Positions 44,363-52,719 of a stretch of DNA of 64,000 bases are shown one piece after another. Numbering within the stretch: the first letter of the stretch is position 1; each line of letters begins with the position of its first letter. The notes below the pieces were generated by a model. The model was not told the DNA's origin and searched no databases. It saw nothing but the letters and a program-made list of their open reading frames with translations. A program made the translations under genes and the position numbers. Location: positions 843,211 to 907,210 of the forward strand of contig NZ_CP036281.1 of assembly GCF_007750395.1 (NCBI RefSeq), given 5' to 3'. The DNA comes from Polystyrenella longa. GTDB lineage: Bacteria > Planctomycetota > Planctomycetia > Planctomycetales > Planctomycetaceae.

Positions 44363-44872
44363 ATGGCTGTGAGTAGTATTGTCAGGAATTTGCGGGATGG
44401 GGAACTGGTTGTCAAAGATGGAACAACGCCGACACCTTTGTCGATGACGGTCCTTCTGGATGAAGGCGACCTGACCTGGACGGAGCGGACGAATACGATC
44501 GAAGTGAAGGATCGAGGATCGATCAGCGCAGGGCATACGCGGAAGGGGGATGAGGAATCGATCTCCATTTCGTTCAGCGCGAAGTGGACTCAGTTGATGG
44601 GGAAGGTGGAGTCGAGGGGAGATCCGTTACAGCTTTACGAATTGTTGACGTTCGCCTCGGGAACAGAAGCAACGAGTACCTCGGCGGATGGAGAGCAGGA
44701 TACATTGCACTTTGAATTTACGTTGCTTGATCCGGCGGGGGTTGCCAGCGAGAAAATTGTCTTCGCTAAGGTGTATCGGGAGTCGCTGACGATGAGCGAA
44801 GGGGAGGATTTCAATTTGATTTCGTTTGATGGTCGAGATTTTGAAGTTGCCCCTGTGGTGAGTCGTATCTGA
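44363..44872 (+). CDS. Major tail tube-like protein
   Basis: 169 residues; AAGGAA precedes the ATG. Strand-rich sequence with the tube-protein style: DGTTPTPLSMTVLLDEGDLTWTERTNTIEVKDRG, then SAGHTRKGDEESISISFSAKWTQL and the end YRESLTMSEGEDFNLISFDGRDFEVAPVV. The pattern of a beta-hairpin bearing charged loops fits lambda gpV/HK97-type tubes. Position between terminator and tape measure supports this. Confidence 0.65.
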   Translation: MAVSSIVRNLRDGELVVKDGTTPTPLSMTVLLDEGDLTWTERTNTIEVKDRGSISAGHTRKGDEESISISFSAKWTQLMGKVESRGDPLQLYELLTFASGTEATSTSADGEQDTLHFEFTLLDPAGVASEKIVFAKVYRESLTMSEGEDFNLISFDGRDFEVAPVVSRI

Positions 44873-44927
44873 CTTGCCAAGATAAAGAGAAAGCGAGTGG
44901 TAGCAGGCTTCAAGTCAGAGTGGAGGA

Positions 44928-45659
44928 ATGATGGCAGATTTCAGTGAGTCGTTAACGGTGCGGATTGTGGGTGACAGTCGGGGATTGGATCGGGAGTTGG
45001 GGAAGGTCGTTCGTAGTCTGACAGATTTTGAGAACCGGTTGAAACGCGTGGGGCAGTTTGATGATTTGTTTTCGCGATTGGCCCGACAGGTGGGGTCACT
45101 TTCACGACCACTGCGAGGAGTAAACCAGCTGTTGACGCAGATCGGACAGCAGTTGGTCTGGCTGTCGCAGTACCCGGTGACCTTGGATGTCTCGCCAGCG
45201 TTGGCGGGATTGCAGCGGGTCAGTCAGGTGATCGATCTGTTGATGCTCAAGCTACAACAACTTGCGGCGATGGCGAGTGCAGGGGCAACGGGAGGTTTAG
45301 CTGGTGGGGTGACTGGAAATACAGGAGCTTCTCCTGGACCGATTCGTCAATTTGCCAGTGGTGGAATGGTTTCGGGGCCGGGAGGGATTGATCGAGTTCC
45401 GGCGATGCTGACGGCGGGTGAATATGTCCTTCAAAGACCTGTAGTGCAGATGTTGGGGAGGAATCTCCTGGATCGGTTAAATGAGGGACGGGGAGAGGGT
45501 GTTCGTCAGTTGGGTCAGCAGACGGTGGAGAACAGGAATCGGTCCGACGTTCACCATTACGGTGGGTTTACTTTTAATTTGTCGCAACCGGTGCCGATGA
45601 GCGAATTACTTCAATCGATCCGACAAGATCGATTGAAGCTGCGTACGCGTCGAGGTTGA
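44928..45659 (+). CDS. Miniature tape-measure protein
   Basis: 243 residues (244 from ATG 44928; the next ATG at 44931 is also possible, after GGAGGA). A coiled N-terminal half (RIVGDSRGLDRELGKVVRSLTDFENRL) precedes a Gly-rich stretch and the tape-measure hallmark FASGGMVSGPGGIDRVPAMLTAGEYVLQRP. Normal tape measures have 600-1500 residues; this one is far shorter and would set a very short tail. The QQTVENRNRSDVHHYGG region follows. Position behind the tube gene is as expected. Confidence 0.8.
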   Translation: MMADFSESLTVRIVGDSRGLDRELGKVVRSLTDFENRLKRVGQFDDLFSRLARQVGSLSRPLRGVNQLLTQIGQQLVWLSQYPVTLDVSPALAGLQRVSQVIDLLMLKLQQLAAMASAGATGGLAGGVTGNTGASPGPIRQFASGGMVSGPGGIDRVPAMLTAGEYVLQRPVVQMLGRNLLDRLNEGRGEGVRQLGQQTVENRNRSDVHHYGGFTFNLSQPVPMSELLQSIRQDRLKLRTRRG

Positions 45660-45692
45660 GACCGTCGGTGATTTCGGAAGGAGCATGAGAGA

Positions 45693-46145
45693 ATGTTGGA
45701 ATTTCGTCCGGCGATTTATCAGGGAGGAGAACTGTATGAGTTACCGCGACCAGTGCGGTCAGTTCGGTTACAGGAGGGGTGGGACTTCGAGCAATTCAAA
45801 GTTCCGCTGCGGGATGGCGACCAGGTGACGGGGCATTCGCAACGAGGAGTGGAGATTCTGCTTGAAGGTGAAGTCGACTCGCAAGGGGGCAAGTTAAAAG
45901 TCTCCGAAGTGGACATGCTGGAGACGATATTGAGCCTGCGTGGATTGCTGGATGTCGACGGAGAGAGTTCCAAATACAGTTTAGTGCTGTATCGGGATGT
46001 TGAGACTGATGGGTATCGGCGATTCAAAAAATGCAGCACGGTTGAGTTTGAATATGATTTGTCGCGACCGCAGTTGTTTACTTATTCACTGATCGTGCAT
46101 GCGGAAGATCCGGTGATCTACCTGACTGATCCTGCAGATGACTAA
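45693..46145 (+). CDS. Distal tail protein-like
   Basis: 150 residues, preceded by GGAAGGAG. Sequence is strand-rich with WDFEQFKVPLRDGDQVTGHSQRGVEILLEGEV and YRRFKKCSTVEFEYDLSRPQLFTYSLIVHAEDPV, similar to Dit/hub-adaptor proteins that cap the tube below the tape measure. The order tape measure, Dit, hub is preserved. Confidence 0.65.
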   Translation: MLEFRPAIYQGGELYELPRPVRSVRLQEGWDFEQFKVPLRDGDQVTGHSQRGVEILLEGEVDSQGGKLKVSEVDMLETILSLRGLLDVDGESSKYSLVLYRDVETDGYRRFKKCSTVEFEYDLSRPQLFTYSLIVHAEDPVIYLTDPADD

Positions 46146-46205
46146 TGGTCGTCCTGGAACTGCCACACATCTCTTGAGAAAGTTCAAAAGAAAGGGTGAG
46201 GACAG

Positions 46206-48413
46206 ATGACGTTTGAACGAAGAGTGCGACACTATTCGCCCGGGCCGAATGACTATGTTGGTGAGATTTCTACTCAGGCGATCTCGGGTTGCTGGTTTGA
46301 GTTGCATCGTCGCGGTGGGTGTGGTGTGGGCGAACTGGTCTTGAAAAATGATTTCGCGGATCGATATCAGATTGAAATTGGTGATTGGATTTCCTTTGAA
46401 CCGGAGAGTGGGACACGCTGGTATCTGGGACGCGTGGAGGAACGGGAGTCGCGAAGTCCGGCGGGTGTCTTGTGTCGGTTGACGGGGATGGCGGTAGAGT
46501 TGGGAGAGATCTTCCCAGGCGGATTTAGTCGAACTGTCGCTTACAACGTGCCTCCGCATCGGTTCGCACAGACGGATCTTTTTCCGGGCGATCCGGACTA
46601 CTCCGAAGAGACTGTGGATGTAGTAAGCCAGACTGCTGACCTCGTTTGGCTATTGATACAGCGATATGCCGCAGGGGTGACGCATATTGAATTTGACGCG
46701 GAGAAGTTCAGTCCGCTTGTGGTTGATTCGCCTGTAATGAGTGTTAAGTTTCGCGGAGAAGAGTCGTTGCGGTCAATTTTTAAGGAGTTGGCGATGCGTA
46801 ATCGTGACGCCGCCTGGGGAGTGAATGCGAAGGGAGCATTCTACTTTCGACCCAGCGGGACGACAGTGCAGACAACACTGCGGGAGGGAGACAATTTATT
46901 GTCACTCAGAGAGGTGCGAAATCTCGACCAGGTTTACAACCGGCTGTTACTGACGGGCGATTATATCTATGACGGAGAATTGAATTCAGAGGTTCCTGCG
47001 GCGGGGTTTTATCGTTGGCGGGGGACTTATGTGCAACCTTTCAGTCGCGGGCAATACGGTGATCGACGGATTCGAATGTGGATACCGTGGATTCGTTCCC
47101 AAACCGATGCGCATCAATTTGTGAGAGAGTTCTTTCGCGTCTATGCCCGTCCGACCTCTCGTTATGAGATCGAAGTGGCTGGAATGGAGAATCTGATTTT
47201 TCCCTGGGCGGGCGCCGTCCGGTTGGAGGATCGTGATGGAAACGAATTGGTGACCGCAGCAGTGGAAACAGTCCGGGTACAGTTTGATGCTGTACCCCGA
47301 TACGAACTTTCCGTTGGCCCAGAAGCGCCCCAGGAACTGTGGCCAGAGCCGGAACATGATGAACGATGGGAGCTGAATGGTTTGGGTGGGGGAGGAGTGG
47401 TTACCTTTTCGTCCGAAGGAAGTTCAGATGGGGGATCACTCAGTTCGGGTGATAATAGTGACGAGTCCAGCGAGGAGGATTCTTCAGAGGAGGTCTCGTC
47501 ATCTGAGGTATCGTCGTCGGATGCAATGTCATCGTCTTTATCCAGTGGGTCGGACTTGACAGGATCGAGTTCTGGATTGTGGTCGTCCAGTGGATCCGAT
47601 GGTATTTCAAGCGGCGAGACAGAAGAAACAGAACTGAGTAGCTCCGATTCCGCTGAAGAGAGTGATTCAGACACAGATTCGACCGGAGAATCATCGGGGA
47701 GCGGCGACAGTAGTGGGCTGTCGAGTGGTGAAGCAAGTTCCACTACTTCCAATTCATCGGGAGAAAGTTTCTCCAGCGATTGGAGCGGGTGGTCTTCTGG
47801 TTCTGGTGGGGTTTCTTCGGGAAGCGATTTATGCGCAGAAGCGATTCTGGATAACTTCGTGGATACGAATGGAACAGCCTTATCCTCGCATCAACCAGAT
47901 ATTGCGCCCTCGGGTGTGGTGTGGGCCGATTCGAATTCTGGGTTCAAGATTTTCTCCGGTTGCGCACAATTCAAAACAATCGGGAGTGGTAGTGGAATCG
48001 CGTATCTGGGTAATGGAGAGACGAATGTTGTGGTGTCGGCATCTGTTCAGGCAGGAACGCTCTTGTTTCGTGGTGATATCGAATGGTTGGGTTCGGTGGG
48101 GCTGGTACTGAGAGTGGCTTCCATCAATACATATTATGCAGCGTTGGTTTCTGCCTCCAGTCTTCGACTCGTGAAAGTAACGGGAGGAACCGCTTCGATA
48201 CTTGATACCCAGGCTGTCAGTCTTGCGCCGGGAGCGACGTTCACGATTTCTGCGGAGTGTAACGGAAGTACGATCACAGCAACAACAGAAGGAGTGACCG
48301 TATCGACGACAGGTGTCACATTAACATCGGCGGCATTCGGATTGTATGCGAACAATGATGATGACGCCGAGACTCCCCATGAATTTGAATCGTTTCAGAT
48401 CAACTGCCTGTAG
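46206..48413 (+). CDS. Tail hub/spike protein with Ser-rich stalk and LamG-like tip
   Basis: 735 residues. The N-terminal about 395 residues look like a baseplate hub (gp27/Tal-like): GCWFELHRRGGCGVGELVLKND, IGDWISFEPESGTRWYLGRVEERES and VDVVSQTADLVWLLIQRYA. Residues about 398-543 (47399-47833) are low-complexity, nearly half Ser with Asp, Glu and Gly. The C-terminal about 190 residues form a LamG/concanavalin-like domain (SGCAQFKTIGSGSGIAYLGNGETN...VSAECNGSTITATTEGVTVST). The layout resembles a cell-binding tip held out on a flexible stalk. Three glycosyltransferase-type genes follow at once and may decorate it. Confidence 0.75.
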   Translation: MTFERRVRHYSPGPNDYVGEISTQAISGCWFELHRRGGCGVGELVLKNDFADRYQIEIGDWISFEPESGTRWYLGRVEERESRSPAGVLCRLTGMAVELGEIFPGGFSRTVAYNVPPHRFAQTDLFPGDPDYSEETVDVVSQTADLVWLLIQRYAAGVTHIEFDAEKFSPLVVDSPVMSVKFRGEESLRSIFKELAMRNRDAAWGVNAKGAFYFRPSGTTVQTTLREGDNLLSLREVRNLDQVYNRLLLTGDYIYDGELNSEVPAAGFYRWRGTYVQPFSRGQYGDRRIRMWIPWIRSQTDAHQFVREFFRVYARPTSRYEIEVAGMENLIFPWAGAVRLEDRDGNELVTAAVETVRVQFDAVPRYELSVGPEAPQELWPEPEHDERWELNGLGGGGVVTFSSEGSSDGGSLSSGDNSDESSEEDSSEEVSSSEVSSSDAMSSSLSSGSDLTGSSSGLWSSSGSDGISSGETEETELSSSDSAEESDSDTDSTGESSGSGDSSGLSSGEASSTTSNSSGESFSSDWSGWSSGSGGVSSGSDLCAEAILDNFVDTNGTALSSHQPDIAPSGVVWADSNSGFKIFSGCAQFKTIGSGSGIAYLGNGETNVVVSASVQAGTLLFRGDIEWLGSVGLVLRVASINTYYAALVSASSLRLVKVTGGTASILDTQAVSLAPGATFTISAECNGSTITATTEGVTVSTTGVTLTSAAFGLYANNDDDAETPHEFESFQINCL

Positions 48414-48430
48414 TTTGAGGAAGAGAAAAA

Positions 48431-49561
48431 ATGTCAAACTTGTTTGTGCGTATGAATACGGATCGAAGTGAAACTCCAGCCTCGTTGGAAAACATGTTTG
48501 CCGGGTCGACATCGACTTCATGCTGGTTGATCGGTGGAGGGCCATCGCTGACTGAAGAATCAGCAAAGATCATTCAACAAACGCCGAGTCCACGAATGTG
48601 CATCAATCTGGCCGGGGCAGGTTTGATTCGTCCCACCTTCTGGACATCTTATGATCCGTCGACGCGCTTTCATAAGTCTATTTATTTTGATGCCGGTATT
48701 ACCAAGTTTGTGCATAAGAGGCGTGCGCTCGACCTGGTTCCGGAATCCTCTTTTAAAGTTTGCGATTGCCCTAACCTCTATTTCTTTGATCGACAACGAG
48801 ATCGGCAGTTTCACGATTTTCTGGCACCGCACCATTCCGGGATTGTTGACTGGTCGGATTCGATGGTTCAGGCCATCGATATTCTCTATCGACTTGGGTT
48901 TCGCACCCTCTTTCTGGTGGGATGCGAAATGCGAGTACAGCCTTCTGTCGCTCAGCAGACACGTGCTCGCGAGGCAGGGGTTGTTTATGAATCGGGTGAG
49001 TTACTCAAAGACTTTCTGAGACGCTGCGAGGAGAAAGGTTTGTCGGTTGAAGAACTGGAATCGGTCGAACGGGAAGAGCAATATCACTTCGCCGAAACGA
49101 AATCACTAAAGGCAGCAGCGAGTGCGGAGTCGCACTATTTTCGCATCGCTCAGTACTTGCGGTTATGTCGCCGGGCAATGAGTCTGGCCGGTCTCAGGCT
49201 TGTTTCCGTGACACCTGAAAGTCGGTTGAATGACTATTTTCCATACCTTTCGCTCGACGAGGCGGCTTTCGAAATCAAGAACGAGACAGGCGACCCGGCT
49301 GTCGAGACAACGGATGGACTGTATCGACAATTGACGGACCGACGTGTGGATTTTCGTGGACCAATGCGAGATTTCAAACCTCCGGTTGATCAGTCCCGAG
49401 AGTCGCCGGAACCTCAAAGAAAACGTGATAATCAACACGAGTTTCTGGTTGAAGCAGAAGGGTTTGAAAATAAAAAACCACGAGCAGCAGGGGCCGGTCA
49501 ACTTCGATTGCAAGCGCAACACATGGAGCAAGTACCTGTTCATGTTAAGGAAGAAGGTTAA
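48431..49561 (+). CDS. MAF/DUF115- or sialyltransferase-like glycosyl transfer protein (putative)
   Basis: 376 residues, GAGGAAG before the ATG. The N-terminal Rossmann-like element SCWLIGGGPSLTEES recalls the DUF115/MAF and GT42 sialyltransferase families, which both begin with a GxGPSL loop; VDWSDSMVQAIDILYRLGFRTLFLVGCEMRV also fits such folds. The C-terminus (about residues 310-376) is charged and unconserved. Two further transferases follow directly, the first overlapping its stop by one nucleotide (TAATG). Role in particle glycosylation is inferred. Confidence 0.55.
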   Translation: MSNLFVRMNTDRSETPASLENMFAGSTSTSCWLIGGGPSLTEESAKIIQQTPSPRMCINLAGAGLIRPTFWTSYDPSTRFHKSIYFDAGITKFVHKRRALDLVPESSFKVCDCPNLYFFDRQRDRQFHDFLAPHHSGIVDWSDSMVQAIDILYRLGFRTLFLVGCEMRVQPSVAQQTRAREAGVVYESGELLKDFLRRCEEKGLSVEELESVEREEQYHFAETKSLKAAASAESHYFRIAQYLRLCRRAMSLAGLRLVSVTPESRLNDYFPYLSLDEAAFEIKNETGDPAVETTDGLYRQLTDRRVDFRGPMRDFKPPVDQSRESPEPQRKRDNQHEFLVEAEGFENKKPRAAGAGQLRLQAQHMEQVPVHVKEEG

Positions 49562-50274
49562 TGATGGACAGCACTCTGGTGATTCCCCAACGTGGTCACA
49601 TTGAACTGACGCTTGATTGTCTGGATTCACTAAGGCGGGTTGAATCGAAACGGTGGCCGGTTGTCGTGGTGGATGATGGGTCGACGATGGAGGAAGTGGA
49701 ACGCTTTGATCGTCTGAAGCCGCCAGGTGTCCGGTTGGTTACCCAGTTTCAGGCAGGAGTGACCGCGGCCTGGAATCTGGGAGCACTGCAGGTTTGTACC
49801 AAAGCGGTGTTGTTTATTAACAATGACGTGCTCTTTCGGACTCCCTCAGTTGAAGCGATGTTGGAACCACTCAATACGAAAACGGCACGAATGACGGGAG
49901 TACGTTATCGAATCGAACCGAATGTGCCAGTGGGATCATTGAATGAAGAACTTCCAGAAGATGAGACGATTCGATTGCTGGAAGGGTGGGCTCTCTCCTG
50001 TTTCGTTGAGGATTACTATCGAATCGGTGGGTTTGACGAGCAGTTTCAAACTTATTTTTCGGATACCGATTTTCAACTTCGAATGCGAGAAGAGTTTGGT
50101 TCGAGTTGCTTGAAAGCCATTGGTGATATTGGCTTGGAGCATCTTGGGCACCGAACGGCTCATCTCGAACCGACGCATCGACAACAGTGGCGGCGGGACC
50201 GGAAACTCTTTCGTCTAAAATGGAAACAGGTCAAAAACAGGAGCCCCGATATTGCGTTTACTTCAGGTTTGTAA
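49561..50274 (+). CDS. Family 2 glycosyltransferase
   Basis: 237 residues (or from the second ATG at 49564). GT-A fold elements: TLVIPQRGHIELTLDCLDSLRRV, VVVVDDGSTMEEVERF (DDGS), LFINNDVLFRTPSVEAML (the NDV metal-binding DXD-like position) and GWALSCFVEDYYRIGGFDEQFQTYFSDTDFQLRMRE, the typical acceptor region. It transfers a sugar from a nucleotide donor. Starts at the stop of the preceding gene (TAATG) and overlaps the next one by 23 nt, so the three transferases are translationally coupled. Confidence 0.88.
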   Translation: MMDSTLVIPQRGHIELTLDCLDSLRRVESKRWPVVVVDDGSTMEEVERFDRLKPPGVRLVTQFQAGVTAAWNLGALQVCTKAVLFINNDVLFRTPSVEAMLEPLNTKTARMTGVRYRIEPNVPVGSLNEELPEDETIRLLEGWALSCFVEDYYRIGGFDEQFQTYFSDTDFQLRMREEFGSSCLKAIGDIGLEHLGHRTAHLEPTHRQQWRRDRKLFRLKWKQVKNRSPDIAFTSGL

Positions 50275-51205
50275 TGTCGGAAACATCGTAGGGGGAACTG
50301 CTGCTTGTACCTGGAGTGTCGTTCGTGCATTACCCGATTGCGAGCATGTGATTTGTTTTCGTTCTCCACCGACGAGAGAGACGAGTGAGCGATTTAACGC
50401 TTGCGCGGGAGTCGAACAACTTCTTTATCGGCGTCACCTCTCCCATAAAGAAGTCATGGCTGTTCGCCCTGACTTAGTTCTCATGCACAACATCGGACCG
50501 GCAGTCGTTGAAGTACCGCAGGTGATTCCCTCAGTGCAATATGTGCATTCTCAAATACAGCCGATGCAGGCCGACTTTGAGATGAATTGTTCTCACTGGC
50601 TGACTAGCAAACGAGGGCAGTCTGATGGATTCGTTTGCTGGCAAGGTGTTCCACTGACCGCAAGGTATGAAGAAGAAAAGAAGACGCATTCACGGTTGAC
50701 GATTGGTCGCATTTGCACACCGACGGTTCGCAAATGGCCGCAGGCACTGATTCCATTCTATGCTTTGCTCGCTCGGAAATTTCCGGAAGTCCTTTGGGAA
50801 TTCATTGGATGCCCCATGCGCTTTCAGCCTGAACTCACGAAAGTTTGCAAGGGAGAGGTTTTATTCAGGGAAGCCAATTGGGACGCGCGAGAACATGTCG
50901 CGCGTTGGGATGCGATGTTATATCATCATCCAGATTTGACAGAGTCTTTCGGTCGGACAGTGGCGGAAGCGATGCGAGTGGGGACGATACCGATTGTTGA
51001 CGACCGTGGTGGATTTGTCGAACAGATCAATTCCGATACAGGGTTTCTCTGTCACCATCCAGCGGAATTTGAACTCGCGATTGAAATGCTGCAGGATATT
51101 GAAACACGCCAGCAGATATCGCAAGCGGGGATGGTTTGGGCAAACGCCAATTTCTCAATTGAGGCATTCCGACAACGATTGCTGGGCCTACTTCAGAAAC
51201 TTTAG
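50252..51205 (+). CDS. Family 4-type (GT-B) glycosyltransferase
   Basis: 317 residues from a TTG start, chosen because AGGAG (50239-50243) lies 8 nt before it. GT-B traits: N-terminal NVGNIVGGTAACTWSVVRAL, the second-domain GRICTPTVRKWPQALIPFYALLARKFPEVLWEFIG, and the donor site motif YHHPDLTESFGRTVAEAMRVGTIPIVDDRGGFVEQI (E-x7-E of GT4). No nucleotide-sugar preference can be read. It is the last gene of the rightward cluster; 116 bp follow before the convergent uvrC stop. Confidence 0.85.
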   Translation: MRLLQVCNVGNIVGGTAACTWSVVRALPDCEHVICFRSPPTRETSERFNACAGVEQLLYRRHLSHKEVMAVRPDLVLMHNIGPAVVEVPQVIPSVQYVHSQIQPMQADFEMNCSHWLTSKRGQSDGFVCWQGVPLTARYEEEKKTHSRLTIGRICTPTVRKWPQALIPFYALLARKFPEVLWEFIGCPMRFQPELTKVCKGEVLFREANWDAREHVARWDAMLYHHPDLTESFGRTVAEAMRVGTIPIVDDRGGFVEQINSDTGFLCHHPAEFELAIEMLQDIETRQQISQAGMVWANANFSIEAFRQRLLGLLQKL

Positions 51206-51320
51206 AGCGCATTCCAGATAACCGTAGCGTGTTCTGGCGGCGTAGCCTACTGTTTTTCAGGGCTTTTCGGGACCGAGAGCCGCCACACTTATCCTGGACA
51301 GGATCTCGTTCCGCTGTGGC

Positions 51321-52673
51321 TTACTCATCGAACGTATGTTTGTGATGCAACAGATGATGATAGTGCTGGGCGAAGCGATGAGATTCGTCGCGGACATATT
51401 GAAGCAAGCGAAGTGCATAGGAGTGGCGGCTGAGGCGGCGAGGTTCGGATTCGCCGGGGACGTAAACTTCTTCTTCTCTCTTGGCCAGCGAAATGGTGAA
51501 GGGGGGATCGACCCCGATGGCACGCATCGCGGACAGTGCGGCGTTTAACTGCCCTTTGCCCCCATCGATGAGCAGGATGTCAGGAAATGGTTCCCCCTCT
51601 TGCTCCAGCCGGCGCAGACGGCGGCTGACTACTTCCCGCATGGAAGCGAAGTCATCGATTCCCTGGACGGTGCGGATCTTATATCGCTTGTAACCATGTT
51701 TGAAAGGCAAGCCATCGATGAACTGAACCAGACTGGCAACGGTCTGGCCTCCCTGCAAGTGGGCGATATCCATGCCTTCGATGCGGCGTGGAAGGTGATC
51801 GAGCTTGAACACGCGTTTGAGTCCCTCGACACCTTTCTTGGGGTCGATGTAAAAAACTTCAGGTTGGGCATGTTCTTCAATGTCTCCGCGCAGGTTCAGG
51901 TTTTCGAGTGATTTAATCTGATCTCGCAGGCGGGCTGCTTTTTCAAATTTCAATTCTTTGGAGGCCTCTTCCATCTCCTTCATCAAATCTTTGAGGACCT
52001 TCTTTTTGTTTCCATCGAGAAACATGCGTAGATGTTTAATGTCTTTTTTGTACTCTTCCTTCGTGATTCGCAAATTACAGGGCGCGGTACACTGATTGAT
52101 GCTGTGGAGCAGGCAGGGACGAAACCAACGCCACTTTTCGTCGTTCTCTTCGATGTCGAGAGTGCAGTTACGAAATCGAAAGACTTTCTGCAGGACTGAA
52201 ATGGCTCCACGAAGTTTTTTGGCGTTTGTAAAAGGACCGTAAAGCTTGGTCCCTTTTAATTTCGGAGTACGGGTGAATTCGATCCGAGGAAAGTCTTCGT
52301 TGGTAGTGATCTGTAGATAAGGGAACGACTTGTCGTCCTTTAGCTCGGAATTGAACCGGGGTTGAGTGTCTTTAATCAGCCGGGCTTCCAGCAGCAATGC
52401 TTCGACTTCGCTTTCGGTATCGATGGTTTCCAAGTCAACGATTTCAGGAACGAGATCCGCTGTCCGGCGATCAAGGCGTGCCGCCTTCGTGAAATAGCTG
52501 TTCACGCGACTGCGCAGGTTGACCGCTTTGCCAATGTAGATCACCACGCCGCGGTTATCCTTCATCAGGTAAACACCGGAGGTGGTGGGCAATTCATCCA
52601 GCTTTTTGTGAAGCAGCGCGTACGGGTTTTCCGGATCAAGCGGCTTGCTGTGTGGTTCGTCAGCAGGTGGCAT
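51321..52673 (-). CDS. uvrC: UvrC excinuclease subunit lacking the C-terminal HhH domain
   Basis: 450 residues from the ATG at 52673; the frame to 52802 overlaps the upstream gene's end. GIY-YIG nuclease: TTSGVYLMKDNRGVVIYIGKAVNLRSRVNSYF (Tyr, Arg). A Cys-rich strap (CTLDIEENDEKWRWFRPCLLHSINQCTAPC), then the UVR motif region, and the RNase H-like endonuclease with DIAHLQGGQTVASLVQF, ILLIDGGKGQLNAAL and LLQYVRDESHRFAQHYHH (catalytic residues present). The protein ends HHKHTFDE with no (HhH)2 domain; the E. coli enzyme has about 610 residues. It makes both incisions in nucleotide excision repair, so the shortened form is notable. Confidence 0.92.
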   Translation of the reverse strand: MPPADEPHSKPLDPENPYALLHKKLDELPTTSGVYLMKDNRGVVIYIGKAVNLRSRVNSYFTKAARLDRRTADLVPEIVDLETIDTESEVEALLLEARLIKDTQPRFNSELKDDKSFPYLQITTNEDFPRIEFTRTPKLKGTKLYGPFTNAKKLRGAISVLQKVFRFRNCTLDIEENDEKWRWFRPCLLHSINQCTAPCNLRITKEEYKKDIKHLRMFLDGNKKKVLKDLMKEMEEASKELKFEKAARLRDQIKSLENLNLRGDIEEHAQPEVFYIDPKKGVEGLKRVFKLDHLPRRIEGMDIAHLQGGQTVASLVQFIDGLPFKHGYKRYKIRTVQGIDDFASMREVVSRRLRRLEQEGEPFPDILLIDGGKGQLNAALSAMRAIGVDPPFTISLAKREEEVYVPGESEPRRLSRHSYALRLLQYVRDESHRFAQHYHHLLHHKHTFDE

Positions 52674-52719
52674 AGTTGGCTTAGGGTAGGGGAGTTGGTG
52701 TTTCCGTTTCTCAACGGAA

